Assembly (NCBI GenBank): GCA_965240325.2
Contig: OZ251222.1
Coordinates: 1,116,001 to 1,180,000 of the forward strand
Length of the DNA stretch: 64,000 bases
From: Rebecca billardiae RCC1528
Taxonomy: Eukaryota; Haptophyta
Direction of reading: 5' to 3'
The notes under the pieces are model-generated. The model saw nothing but the letters and a program-made list of their open reading frames with translations, was not told the DNA's origin and ran no database searches. Positions 30,301-42,800 of the stretch are shown here, piece after piece. Position numbers and translations under genes: made by a program. Every line of letters starts with the position of its first letter. Within the stretch, counting starts at the first letter, position 1.

Positions 30301-30858
30301 GTACGGCGGAGGTAAAGGCGGCGGCGACGGAGGGGGTACAGGGGGCGGCTTGGGCGGGGGAGAAGGTGGAGGGGATGGCGGTGGCGCTGGCGGGGGCTTG
30401 GGCGGGTTGATTGGCGGTGGCGACGGAGGTGGGTACGGGGGTGGTGAAGGAGGAGGGGAAGGTGGCAGCGCCGGTGGCGGCGATGGCGGCGGAGCTGGTG
30501 GTGCTGATGGCGGCGGCGTCGGTGGCATGGCCGGTGGCGGAGACGGCGGTGGTGGAGGTCGAAACGGTGGCGGACTGGGGATGTATACGCAGTCCACACG
30601 CTCGCAGGAGCATGTGCCATCGGCGAAAGCCGTGCCACAGGAGTTGCACATCTCCACCGGGCACTGGCATTTCGCGCCCGGCAAGTCCTGGATGCAGCCA
30701 GAGCGAGGGACTGGGGTGGGTGGAGCCGGCGGCGACGAAGCAATAGCGCTCGCCGCAGCAAGGATCCCGCAGATGGCAAGGAGCCGCACGCTGTTTGCGC
30801 CCGCAGGCCGCGGCAGCCGCGGCCACATCACCAGCTTGATGCAAGGGCTCGGCCTCAT
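27379..30858 (-). CDS. Pherophorin/extensin-like proline-rich type I membrane glycoprotein with six Cys modules
   Basis: A single-exon ORF of about 1159 aa (first ATG at 30858). A hydrophobic leader (VRLLAICGILAAASAIA) ends near residue 40. Six cysteine-rich modules follow, separated by long (S)PPPP spacers of the hydroxyproline-rich type. Two module types alternate A-B-A-B-A-B. A types begin GC(I/L/E) and end C-x4-CVYI-like (CPREACVYI, RTQECYYI); B types begin ACSG/ACVE and end EDCQLIR-like. All end with a C-x-C-x(3,4)-C pattern. After the last spacer comes a ~110-residue globular segment (starting GMRYGLRVVLEG) with NTT and NMTS-like glycosylation sites. An acidic stretch (DDDDDGGDD), a membrane span (WVWVLIALGGLGVGSALCV) and a short Cys-rich cytoplasmic tail follow. 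Likely role: cell-surface matrix or scale-associated protein. Function is inferred from composition. Confidence 0.75.
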   Translation of the reverse strand: MRPSPCIKLVMWPRLPRPAGANSVRLLAICGILAAASAIASSPPAPPTPVPRSGCIQDLPGAKCQCPVEMCNSCGTAFADGTCSCERVDCVYIPSPPPFRPPPPPSPPPAMPPTPPPSAPPAPPPSPPPALPPSPPPSPPPYPPPSPPPINPPKPPPAPPPSPPPSPPPKPPPVPPPSPPPLPPPYPPPSPPPFAPPHPPPSPPPPSPPPSPPPSLPPVPPPSPPPLPPPFPPPLPPPSPPPSPPPSTPPPTPPSPPPPTACVEALDESSCLCSTSRCSDGDYERFVSGGSSLCDGEPFPALDGSQLCVCPAVFCQAIWHPPPPPPPQAPPPSPNPSSPPPPSPSPPPSPAPPSPPHLPPPVHPAPPPPTGCLEPIDSNTCTCPSAMCTSGDTSPSASSLCILPEDANADEQCACPREACVYIHSPPPPRPPASPPLPPPSPPPVAPPVPPPSPPPSPPPSSPPAPPPFLPPMLPPLPPPPPLPPPSPPPSNPPHPPPSPPPSPPPWTPPRPPPSPPPLQPPSPPPSPPPSPPPSPSPPPFPPSPPPPTACSGYLSDTVERCYCHPAQCTAGEYPRYSGLAESLCLQLISTSLCVCSTEDCQLIRHPPPAPSPPPPTPPPPPDPHPPPSPLPPPPSPSPPPPLPPPSPPTPWNLSPPPPRLGCESFVSETECFCPDLMCNAGNLGDDLCIAAHPSEPGVCLCRTQECYYIWSPPPHQPPWPPPLPPPSPLPSLPPGLPPAPPPFPPPLPPPSPPPPSPPPSPPPLPLLPPPPLPPPSPPPAMPPRPPPSPPPTPPPFAPPPSPPPQPPSPPPPTACSGFLGDGQSCICEISQCTAGEYDRFRPPDLPGPGAGDDSSSLCTVLLFGTECICAIEDCQRIRDPPQPPPPARPPPSQPPVQPPPPYPSPPPPSPSPPPPFPPPFSPPHPPAPPPSPPPFTGMRYGLRVVLEGSPDLWDQGTMEGQRRWDAVHDAMFSGLDLETNTTRVSLMSLEAGSVILNIVIRQQPGAGGAWANAEDVSDFLQSRAGVLFQELDSRLPGILLLTPFEVTAVQQVVDGEGHTAGAAGSSDLGEDGAGDDAGDDDDDGGDDEVNTTALDDGDTGSSSGWWAQAWVWVLIALGGLGVGSALCVTVLKFKDIVCNGGCRCCCSGNVTIFPAFDA

Positions 30859-32193
30859 CACGTCGAGAATCGAGACGTTGTAACCGCGCGGTTGTTCCCG
30901 GGCGTTTTAGTCAGCAAAGTCGTTCTCACGTGGAATCACAATACCCCCATCCAGAACATTCTCGAGGAGCAGCGTGGCTCCAGCAGGAGCCCGCGAAATG
31001 CGGTACAAATACAAAATAGCTAATTAGTCATTACCAAGGCCTCCCTTGTAATTACAATAGCTAACTCACTTAAACCAACAATATGATACTCATTCTATGA
31101 TTTAACGACACAGGTAGGACGACGCGGGTCTTCTGATTCGTCGGCGGCAGTGCCCGATCGTCGACACGAAGTCGGCGTTGGTGGCAGAGGCCAGAGCACT
31201 GTTTTGCAATGTAATATTCAGAAATAAGGCTTTCTTTCATCAGCGAATCCGGCTTTCACGTTTCAAACAGCTCGCGTGTATCATATATATATATTGTTTC
31301 CAGGTGCATCTACCAACTAGGATTAGCGAAACCCGTCATCAAATCAACATCCGCCGGGCCGGCGCCGCCCGGCCGCCACGGCCATCCGCCGCGAGGCGCT
31401 GCCCGCTGCCGCGCCGCCGCGGTCGTAGACGTGCACGCGGCGATGGCGCACGCGGTCGGGCAGAGGCGCAGCACCACTCTGCACCGCCCTGCGCCGCGCG
31501 ACTCGCGTCTGACCATCTTCTCCGCGCCTTGAGCCCGTACGGACGTGTGCGCCGCCTCTCGCTTCAGCCGTGCTGTCGTCCCCGCAAAGAAATGTATGCG
31601 CGCGCTGAGCGCAATTCGAGGCGCGCATCCCAGGAAGGCGTGAGCCAGGTTACAGTACGGGCGTAGACGCGCGCCATGGTGCCCAGCGGCTTCACGCGCG
31701 TGCGTGCCTGTCCGCTGCCTCGGCAGGCAAGGCGCCCATGTCTCTAGCTGAATGTGGCGGAGGCGCAAGCTCGCGCTCGCGCGGGCCTCAAGCTGACAGT
31801 CGAGGTGCGAGGGCGCAACGCGCTGCACCCCGCGCAAGCTACAGTAGTTCACCGCCTCGCTACCGTCCCGCTGCGTCCCATCGGAAGCTCTACTGGACAT
31901 CGCGCGGCCTCGCCCTGGCGCCTGGCGGCGGTACGCGAGAGCGAGGTGGCGGTGGTGGTGGCATTCAACTGAGTCCGGGGAGCGCCGCCCCGGCGCCCCA
32001 GCGTGAGGCGAGACGAGGTGTCGAGTGGCAACATGCGGCTGGGGATGTCTTTGTTGGTGCACGGAACGCCAAACTACGGCTCCACAGTCAGGAGTGTATA
32101 CGCGTTCGCGCGCCAGAGCCCGCGAGAGGGCGCGGGGTCAAATTCTCCCGGTCCCCATAGTCCAGTTCTGCCTGGCTGCTCTGCGCAATTTCT
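30859..32193. other. Intergenic region with one repeat half, no gene
   Basis: 30859-31300 is AT-rich and probably holds the promoter of the proline-rich gene, plus a terminal-repeat half at 31087-31189. From 31350 to 32190 it is GC-rich with overlapping open frames on both strands (up to 250 codons on the minus strand) but no recognised domain. Confidence 0.4.
31087..31189 (-). repeat. Terminal-repeat family R, right half
   Basis: From ACTCATTCTATGATTTAACG to GGTGGCAGAG it matches 49926-50030 closely. It has inverted orientation relative to the left half at 15206-15269. Confidence 0.65.
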
Positions 32194-32733
32194 TGCAGAG
32201 CTGGCCATGCCCCGGGCGGAGGCGGTCGCGCGGCTGCAGCGGGCGGGACTGCGCCGTGGAACGCCGTGTTACGATCTGCTGGGCGCCTGGGCATGGCCCT
32301 GGCGCTCGGCGCACCCGCGAGCGCGCTCCTCGAGCGCATCGAGCTGCCAGCCACAGAAGGCGCGACGCGCTCAGGCGAGGCGGAAAGAACAGCGCCCGAC
32401 TCGGCCGCGGCGGCGGCGGGGGCGCAGCCGAGCCGCAGCCAGCCGCCGCTGTGCCGGCTGTATTCGGCCGTGCTCGCAGCTGATGGGGCGGACGGCGACG
32501 CGGCGGACTCGTCGGCCATGGATCGCCCTGCAGATGTCGCGCTGCAAGCGGCGCTGGCAGCGATGCTCAGCGCATCGCCGAGCGCAGACAGCGTGCAAAC
32601 GACAACATGTGAGCCGGGTGGTGTGTCGGACACAGCCAGAATCGCCGGCGGCTCCGCCGAGTCTGACGCAGCTGAAGCTCACGCAGCCTCGCCAGCACCA
32701 CGGTCCAAGAGGCGTCGCGTGTCAGATCATTGA
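32194..32733 (+). pseudogene. Broken 3' duplicate of the hydrolase-like gene
   Basis: The sequence from TCTTGCAGAGCTGGCCATG to the stop matches 21366-21895 almost throughout. Differences include an ~8-bp insertion near 32282 that shifts the frame and a 6-bp in-frame insertion (GCGACG) near 32496. It has no start region, and the N-terminal two thirds are missing. Homology continues past the stop to about 32845, where the parent locus has its (TA)n tract. It ends about 110 bp before the QueA-QueH start codon, so duplicated DNA may form part of that gene's promoter. Confidence 0.8.
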
Positions 32734-32954
32734 CCCTGCGGTGATGCACTGATGCGTGCGACTCAGAGTCTAGGTAGTCGTCAGCTCTCCACTGCAACCG
32801 ACGAACCGTGTCAGCCGACGCGGTGACGACTGACGCCTTGATGAGAGTGACGACCGCCATCATCTCAGTGCGCGACCTGTGTCGACGTCGATCAAGCAGC
32901 GGATTCGTCGTCCCAGCCCGGAGCGGACCGGGCCACGGCGCTCACGCATCGGCG

Positions 32955-35597
32955 ATGTCGCCGTCCGTGTTGCTGCGCCGAGCGTGCGCACTTCGATCGC
33001 GCCCGCACGCGTGCATTACGGGCGCATCGACGCTGCTCGCGCGCGGTCGAGCGGCCACGACCCTCCCAACGCTCGACGCCGAAGCGGGCGCGGCTAGCGC
33101 GGAGTTTGCGCCCACAGTGAAGATGAGCGACTTTGCCTACACGCTGCCCGATGAGCTCATCGCGCGGTACCCCGCGGAGCCTCGCGATTCGTCGAGGCTT
33201 CTTGTGGACACCCTCTCTCCGGAGGACTCGCGCGCGGCCGAGGGCGCAGCAGACGTCCTGAGGCATGCGCTGCACGCGCCGAGTGCAGAGCTCGCCACCC
33301 ACGTGGCGCGCGAGGCGCACGCCCTGGATGCGGCGGACGGGAGCGAGACCCGCGATGGGTACGTGGACCTGGCGTTCTCCAGCATTACGCGCTTGCTACC
33401 CGGCCGCGTGCACCTCGTCTTCAACGACTCGCGCGTCTTTGCCGCCCGGCTCTCTGCGGTGCCTGCGCACGGTGCGACTGCGCTCGACGGCGCAGCCGGA
33501 TCGCCGGTGGAGGTGCTCCTGCTTGGGCCGGAGGACCCGGCGGTCGACCCAGCGAGCGCGCTGTCCGCGCCGGTGGGCACGCACGCCTGGCGCGCCATGG
33601 TGCGCTCGCCGGTCGCTGAGGGTGCACGTGCCGCGTTTGTCGCAGCGGCTGGCGGCAGTCTGGCCGGCGCGAGCGCGCCGCTCGCGGCTGGGCTGGCGGG
33701 GCAGCAGCTGTGGATCGAGGTGGCGCATGTGCACTCGGCGTGGGTGGAGGAGGGCGAGCCGGACGGCGTGGAGGCAGCGGTCACGCTCGCCCTCGCGCCG
33801 CCGCCGTCGGCGTCCGCGGGCACGCCGGCCGGCGCCACGCCGGCCGCCTCTGGGGGCCTTCAACCCACGCGCTCTGCCGAGGCCCCCTCCGTGGCAGCCA
33901 TGCTGCAGCAGCTGGGCGAAGTGCCGATCCCGCCGTACCTGGGGCGGAAGGCGGAGTCCTCGGACGAGACGTCGTACCAGACAGTCTACGCGTCCTCTCA
34001 GCGCACCGGCTCGGTCGCCGCGCCAACCGCAGGCCTGCACTTCACGGCGGAAACCCTCGCAGCGCTGCGCGAGGCGGGCGCGCGCATGTCGCGGGTCGCC
34101 CTGCACGTCGGAGCCGGCACGTTCAAGCCGGTGACGAGCGAGAGCGTCGACACGCACGAGATGCACTGCGAATCCTTCGAGGTCTCGCCCGCCGAGCTCG
34201 ACGCGCTCGCCGAGAGCGCCGACGCGTGCGTGCCCATTGTCGCGGTGGGCACGACCTCGGCACGCGTGCTCGAATCCCTGTATTGGCTGGGCTTGCGTGC
34301 GCTCGGTGCGCCGGCGGCGCCGCAGCGGCCCGCCGGCGCGTTCGAGCACCTCGCGCAGTGGGAGGCGTACGAGCTCGCCGCTGCGCGCGGCCCGCCGGTG
34401 CCGACCGCCGCCGCACTACGCGCGCTCGCAGCTCGCGCGCGCTCAGACGCCCCCGAGCTCCCGGCGGGCTCGCCCTCCGCGCCGGCCCGCGCCGTGCGCG
34501 GCAGCACGGCCCTCTGCATCGCGCCGGGCTACACCTTCCGCGTGCTCTCTGGCCTGGTGACGAACCTGCACCAGCCGGACTCGACGCTGCTGCTGCTCGT
34601 CGGCGCGCTGCTCGGCGGCCCGGCGCGGCTGCACGCGCTGTACGCGCACGCGCTCGAGCGCCGCTACCGCTTCCTGTCTTACGGCGACGCGTGTCTGCTG
34701 CCCAACCGGCAGGCGCTCCTGGGCGCGGGCGCGGAGCAGGCGGCGGGCGGGGCGGGCGCGTGCGCGGCGGCGGCGGGCGGGCGCGGCGGCGCCGGCGCAG
34801 CCGAGCTCTCGGGCGCCGACGGCCGCCCCGCCGCCGCCGAGGCTGCGGGCGGGCGCGTGCTGCTGCACTCGTGCTGCGCGCCGTGCTCGGGCGCGATGAT
34901 TGCGCAGATGCAGTCTGAGGGCTTTGACGTGACCGTCTTCTTCTACAACCCGAACATCCACCCGCGGCGCGAGTACGAGCAGCGCAAGGCGGAGAACAAG
35001 CGGTTCGCCGAGCAGCTGGGCATCCCGTTCGTCGACGCCGACTACGACGCGGACGAGTGGCACCGGCGCGCGCGCGGGATGGAGTTCCTCCCGGAGCGCG
35101 GCGCGCGCTGCACGATGTGCTTTGACATGCGCATGGAGCGGACGGCGCTGTACGCAGCCGAGCACGGCTACTCGCTGATCACGACGACCAACGCCACGTC
35201 GCGCTGGAAGGACGCCAAGCAGGTCGACGACTCGGGCTACCGCGCCGCCGCCAAGTACGACGGCGTCGAGTACTGGTGCCGCGACTGGCAGACGGACGAG
35301 ATGTCGGCGCGCAAATACGAGATCAACGCGGAGCGGCGCTTCTACAAGCAGGAGTACTGCGGCTGCACGCACTCGCTGCGCGACTCGAACATCTGGCGCG
35401 CGAAGCAGGGGCTGCCCCCCGTGCAGATCGGCGCGGCCGACTCGGTGTACACAGACCCCGTCGCCGACTCGGAGGAGGAGTCGGTCGAGGTGGTCGAGAC
35501 CTTCTTTAAGGAGAACTCCGAGTACGAGGCGCAGCTGCGCGCGACGTACGGGCGGCGGCGCAAGGACGCGGGCAGCGTGGACGAGAACAACTGGTGA
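32955..35597 (+). CDS. QueA-QueH fusion: queuosine tRNA-modification enzyme with N-terminal targeting peptide
   Basis: A single-exon ORF of 880 aa from the ATG at 32955. Residues 1-56 are Arg/Ser/Ala-rich without acidic residues near the start (MSPSVLLRRACALRSRPHAC), typical of an organelle presequence. Residues 57-585 are QueA (S-adenosylmethionine:tRNA ribosyltransferase-isomerase), showing VFNDSRVFAARL, VAAPTAGLHFT, HVGAGTFKPV, VGTTSARVLES, TNLHQPDSTLLLLVGAL and YRFLSYGDACLL. About 630-830 are QueH (epoxyqueuosine reductase), with CCAPCS, YNPNIHPRREYEQRK, RCTMCFDMRME and CGCTHSL, including the cysteines used for the metal centre. QueA makes epoxyqueuosine on tRNA anticodon G34 precursors and QueH reduces it, so the fusion covers the last two steps. 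An Ala/Gly-rich linker joins them, and QueA carries Ala/Pro inserts. The upstream frame from 32808 has no better start. Confidence 0.92.
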   Translation: MSPSVLLRRACALRSRPHACITGASTLLARGRAATTLPTLDAEAGAASAEFAPTVKMSDFAYTLPDELIARYPAEPRDSSRLLVDTLSPEDSRAAEGAADVLRHALHAPSAELATHVAREAHALDAADGSETRDGYVDLAFSSITRLLPGRVHLVFNDSRVFAARLSAVPAHGATALDGAAGSPVEVLLLGPEDPAVDPASALSAPVGTHAWRAMVRSPVAEGARAAFVAAAGGSLAGASAPLAAGLAGQQLWIEVAHVHSAWVEEGEPDGVEAAVTLALAPPPSASAGTPAGATPAASGGLQPTRSAEAPSVAAMLQQLGEVPIPPYLGRKAESSDETSYQTVYASSQRTGSVAAPTAGLHFTAETLAALREAGARMSRVALHVGAGTFKPVTSESVDTHEMHCESFEVSPAELDALAESADACVPIVAVGTTSARVLESLYWLGLRALGAPAAPQRPAGAFEHLAQWEAYELAAARGPPVPTAAALRALAARARSDAPELPAGSPSAPARAVRGSTALCIAPGYTFRVLSGLVTNLHQPDSTLLLLVGALLGGPARLHALYAHALERRYRFLSYGDACLLPNRQALLGAGAEQAAGGAGACAAAAGGRGGAGAAELSGADGRPAAAEAAGGRVLLHSCCAPCSGAMIAQMQSEGFDVTVFFYNPNIHPRREYEQRKAENKRFAEQLGIPFVDADYDADEWHRRARGMEFLPERGARCTMCFDMRMERTALYAAEHGYSLITTTNATSRWKDAKQVDDSGYRAAAKYDGVEYWCRDWQTDEMSARKYEINAERRFYKQEYCGCTHSLRDSNIWRAKQGLPPVQIGAADSVYTDPVADSEEESVEVVETFFKENSEYEAQLRATYGRRRKDAGSVDENNW

Positions 35598-36435
35598 GGC
35601 GCGTGGTGTCTCGGCCGGCGCGCGGGCGGGCACCGCGCTCGTCGTTGCCGCTGGGGCCTCAGCGCGTCGGATCGTGCCGGGCAGGCATTCGTCGGCCAGC
35701 CTTGAAATTTCTGCCTGTCCGCGTGCCATCCCCGTGGGATTGTCCCGTTTAGCCATCCTGATCCGCTGCCGGCTGCCTCTGGTCTGGCTTCAGCCATTCA
35801 TCATGCTATTGGATGTACAGTAGTCCGAAGGCCGGGAGGGCATGAATCTAAGTTCTCGTAGAACTGGCATCAGTCTCACTCCGCACCCCGCAGCCGGCGC
35901 CCGCCGCCATAGCCATAGGCGGATAGAGAGTAAAGTGCTGCCAATGGCATCGGATGCTGCCTGAGTGCCAGTAACTGTGTCTCGGTTAGACTCAGTCAGT
36001 GCCGGAATAGCTCACCGACCCGGCCTTCCTGTAATCCGGGGCGGTGACCCAAATATTGTGACAGTTCGTACTCAGCACTACGACCATGGCACATTGAAGT
36101 TAGTAGTCCCCGCGCATGTGCGCCCACCACACCGTTCTGGGCCCACGCGGAGTGGGCAGAAAAGTCCAGCGCGTTACACGGCCGCGCCGGATCGCATGAG
36201 GAGGTCAGACCAGCGAGGTTCGAACAGCCGCGCAGACAACAGCCACCTCTGCGTCGATACTGTACAACCGGCCGCAAGCGCTCGGCCGCGGGGCAGAACT
36301 GCCATGAGTGACCGACGCGACGGATCGCCATCGTGCACCGGACCGTAGCCGTTGAGCGCACCGGACCAGCAGCTATCCCAGCAGCCGCAGCCACCTCTTC
36401 GGCGGCGTGTCGAGAGCGAACTTGCGCGGGCCGCG
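35598..36435. other. Intergenic spacer, QueA-QueH to clathrin light chain
   Basis: It contains the 3' UTR of the fusion gene and the promoter of the next. No domain-bearing frame was found. The frame from 36352 is the 5' extension of the clathrin light chain ORF. Confidence 0.4.
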
Positions 36436-37551
36436 ATGGACGACATGTTTGGTCAGCAGGCGCCCGCGGAGCAGGGCGAGGGGGGTGAGGACCCCTTCGG
36501 CGCCTCGACGGCAGCTGTGGATGACCCCAGCGCCGGCTTCATGGGCGTCGAATCCGCGCCACCCCTCGGCGAGGGCGGCGACATGGGTGGCTTTGCGGCT
36601 GAGCCGCTGCCCGGCTCGGATAGCGCAGGCGGCGATGCCTTCGGCGGCATGGGCGGCGACATGCCGGCGTCGATGGGCGAACAGAATGGTGGCGCTGACC
36701 TCGCCGCGTTCGGGGGCGGCGGGGCCGACGACATCATGGGCGGCGCGGGCGGCGACGCAGGCGGGATGGGAGGTAGCATGGGCGACCTGGGGATGATGGG
36801 GGATGGCATGCCGGACATGAGCGCCCCGCCGCCGGACATGGGTGCCCCACCGCCACAGCCCGCAATGACCCAGGACTATGAGCCATCGGCCGTCGCGTAC
36901 GCGCCCCGCGCCCGCCGCCCCGCGCGCGCGCGCCGGCGAGTGCGCCCTCTGGTGGCGTGCGGCGCACGCGCATCTCATGGGCCACCGCCACCCCCGCTGT
37001 GGCTGGCCGCAGCAAGTGGCGCATGCAGCAGGCCGAGATGATCGAGGAGAAGAAGATGAAGGCGGAGGCCGCCGCGCAGGACATGTTGAACAAGGCCAAC
37101 GAGAACCTCGAGCGCTTGGCGAAGGAGCGCGCCGAGGCGAAGGAGAAGCGGGTCAAGGCCAACAGGTGCGTGTGCGCGGGCGCGCAGCACCGACGAGCGG
37201 GGCGGGGCCCAACGCGCGCGCTGCCGGCCGGGTGGACGCGGCGTGCTGGAAGGCATGCTGGCATGCGTGCTGGGCACCCACTCGACGCACGGCTCTCGCC
37301 TGCGCCGGTGCCCTCCGGCCCGTGCTCACACTGTCTGCCTCCCGCCGACGCGCTTCCCGCCGCTCGGGGTTCGATCTGTGCGCAGGGAGGAGCAGACTGA
37401 GGCGCAGATGCAGCGTGACGCGAGCTCAGCGGAGGATGGGCCGGCCGTGTGGACCAAGGTGGGCCAGATTTGCGATCTCAAGGAGAAGACCAGCAAGACG
37501 GTGGACACGAACAGGATGCGCTCTCTGCTCGTGCAGATGAAGCACGGCTGA
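36436..37551 (+). CDS. Clathrin light chain, three exons
   Basis: Spliced CDS: 36436-36896, 37013-37165, 37386-37551 (780 nt, 259 aa). Both introns are GT-AG (donors GTACGC and GTGCGT) and interrupt the codon after its second base. Exon 1 encodes an acidic, Gly/Met-rich N-terminus (DDMFGQQAP..., repeated GGDMG/GGMGG). Exon 2 encodes the heavy-chain-binding coiled coil (MQQAEMIEEKKMKAEAAAQD, ending AKERAEAKEKRVKAN). Exon 3 gives REEQTEAQM, then VWTKVGQICDLKEKTSKTV and RMRSLLVQMK, which align with the family's C-terminal Trp-(E/T)-(R/K)-V-x-x-(L/I)-CD block and RMRSVLIxLK. Function: it regulates clathrin triskelion assembly on coated vesicles. The N-terminal half is unusually Gly/Met-rich; the diagnostic part is the coiled coil plus C-terminal block. 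Confidence 0.85.
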
Positions 37552-39821
<2,270 letters not shown>

Positions 39822-42800
39822 ATGCGCGTCATGCCGGCGGCGCTGTGGCTTCTGGCACCTACGCTGTCGGCGAGCGTGCGCGTGCGCATCGTCCTTCCCT
39901 TGGCGACGGAGACGGATCATGCCATCGCGGCTCTGGATGCGCTCGAGCGATGGAATCTGGCGCCTGCGTGTGCTGGCGTCACGCTGTGGCCGGTCGACGT
40001 GGTGGACTCGCGCGACGACCCCGGCGCCGGCCTGCAGGCGTTTTTCGAGGCGCACGAGGCGGGTGTGCACGCGATCGTAGGCGCGTCGCGCTCGGCGACC
40101 ACGCTCGCGATGGCGCGCGCCGCGCGCCACCTGCCCCTCCTGGTCGTGTCGCCGCGCTCGACCAGTGCCGCGCTGTCAGACGCGGCCGAGCTGCCGTACT
40201 TTGCGCGCACCGTGCCTTCGGACGACGTGCTAGCCACGGCGATCGTCGCGCACGTCGAGCGCCGCGGCTGGCGCAGCATCGGCCTCGCGTACGTGAACGA
40301 TGCGTTCGGCGCTGGCCTGGCTGTTTCGATCGAGCGCGAAAGCGAGGCGCGCGGCATCGCCCTCACGCGCAGCGCGTTCGAGCACGACGAAGGCGACGAG
40401 GCGATCGGTGCGACTATGGGGCGGCTCACGGGCCCGGACGGCTCGCCGCTGTGCGTCGTCATCATCGCCGCGTGCGGCGCACACGTGCGCGCGCTCGCCG
40501 ACGGCGCCGCAGCTGCGGATGTGCCGAGCACGCGCGGCCAGTTGGTCCTGGTGGGTCCGGACCCGACGGCGCTGGTGCGCGAGGCGACGAGCGAGCACGA
40601 GCGGCGACTGCTGAACGGCAGCGTGCTGATCGAGGCGACAGGCGACGACCTCTCTGGCCGCTTCGAGCGCTACGTGAACCAGACGTGGCGGGCCCTTGAT
40701 TCTCGCGCGCTGAACAAGCACCTGCCCGCGCGTGCGCACGTGAGCGCGAGCCGCTTCGGCGGCGCGCACGCGCCGCCGGCGACGGTGCTCTTCGCCGCCG
40801 ACGCTATGGAGACGATCGGTCGCGCGGCGTGCGCGAGCGCCGCGCCGCCCACCGACGCCGCCGCGCTCTCCGCCGCCGTGCGCACCCTGCAGTTTGAAGG
40901 CCTCTCGGGGAGAGTCGCCTTCGACTCGAGCGGCTCGCGCGCGCCGGGCAGCGCGGCCGTGGCGCTGCTCCGCGTGCAGTACGGCGAAGGCGCGCACGCG
41001 GAGGTTCTTCGCGTGGGCACGTTCGGCCCGGCGGGCTGGGTCGAGGCCGCGCAGCCGAAGCGCGTCGCCCACGCCTTCGCCTCGGACGCGGGAGGGGCGC
41101 TCGGCGGCGCGGTGCGGCGCGCGCTGACGGCCGACGGTGGCGCGGAGGCGAGTGCGGAGGGCGAGGGCACGACGGCGATCAGCGGCGCGCACCTCGAGCG
41201 CGACGGCGAGACGGTCTTCATCGTGCTCCTCGTCGCCGTCGGCGTGCTCGGCGCCGCGCTGTGCTGCGCGCTCGCGCTGCTCGCGCGAGACCGCTGGATG
41301 CACCGAGCGGCGCTGCGCGCAAAGGCTGCCGAGGTGGCTGCCTCGGCCTCGAAGAGCAGCGTGCCGCTCGTGATCATCTCGGACGCGGGCGAGGACCTGG
41401 ACGACGAGATGGCGCTGCTGCTCGCGCACTCGCTCCAGGTCGAGGGCCACATCGAGCTGCTCGGCGTCGTCGCGAAGTGCGCGCTCGCGCGCGCGCCGCG
41501 GCACCCAGCACGGGCGCGCGCCGCCTCGCGGCAATCGCGCGATGACACACTAACCCCCGCCGCGCTCCGCTGCGCCTCCCCCGCGCTCGCGCAGCCTCAC
41601 GCCCGAGGTGGAGCGCGCGCGGCTGGTCCGCGGCACGCTGGACGTGCTGGGCATGCAGCACGTGCCGGTGGGTATCGGCACGGACGGCGGCAGCACGTCG
41701 CACGCCGCCGCGTTTCTGGAGAGCGCGCGGTACGCGACTGCTCTGCATTCGGAGCGCATGCACGCGCTCGAGCCCGGGCGCGCGCTGCTGCACCGCGTGC
41801 TCCGCGCGGCGGAGGACAAGTCGGTCACGCTGCTCTGCATCTCGTCGCTCAAGGACGCCGCGCTGCTGCTGCGCGACAACCCGTCGCTGTGCGCGCGCAA
41901 GCTGAACCGCGTGGTGGTGATGGGTGGCGTCGACGTGGAGGCGAGCTCGCGCGAGGGGTATCTGATACCGGACGACGCGCACAACAACACCTTCGACAAG
42001 GGCGCCGCGGCGTACTTCTACCGCGGCTGCGTCGCGCTGGACATCTCGACGACCATCGTGACGCGCCACGCCGCGTACTGCGCCCCCGTGCCCCGCGAGA
42101 CCTACGACCAGCTCGCGCAGTCGGGCAACCCGATCGGCTGGCGTCTGCGTAAGGCGCAGCGCGACTTGATCGAGGATTTGTGGCGCCGCTCGTGCGCGCC
42201 GCCGGGCTCCGCAGAGCGCCGCGGGCTGCCGGACCGGTGCACCTCGGGCTGGTTCTCCACGACCTTCTGCGGCGGCCGCGTCGAGGCGGAGAGCCGGCAC
42301 GCGGAGGACCCGATCTGGGATCTCGTCGTGAGCTTCAACCTGTGCGCGCGGCGCGGCGCGGCGCGCGGCGCGCGGCGCGCGGCGCGCGGCGCGCGGCGCG
42401 CGGCGCTCGGCGCGGCGCGGCGCGCGGCGCGCCCCGCGCCTCCGCTTTGGGCGCGCGCAGAGATGCATGCTCACCACGCCCGCGCTCCTCCACACGCCGC
42501 GCGCGCCGCGCGCGGCGCAGGTACGACGTGGTGGCGCTGTGCGCGGCCGTGCCAGCGCTCAGCTCCAAGCTCTTCTCGCCCACGCTGCTACCTGTCGGCG
42601 GGGCGGTCGTGCCCGAGTCTGCGCGTCGCTCGTCGTCGGAGGAGAGCGCTCGCGGGGGCGAGGGCGGCGCGGAGCCGAGCGCCGAGAGCCGGCGCACCTC
42701 GCGCCGCTTCTCGCAGTCGCTGCGCAGCTCGCTGCAGCGCCGGCTCACGGTCAGGCCCGCCACGCCGCGGCTGCACGCCACGCACTACCTGATCGGCTCG

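Noticed and set aside
31310-32062. 250-codon minus-strand frame upstream of the hydrolase pseudogene
   Set aside because: Arg/Ala/His-rich with overlapping open frames on the other strand, no domain, and no plausible neighbours or splice structure.
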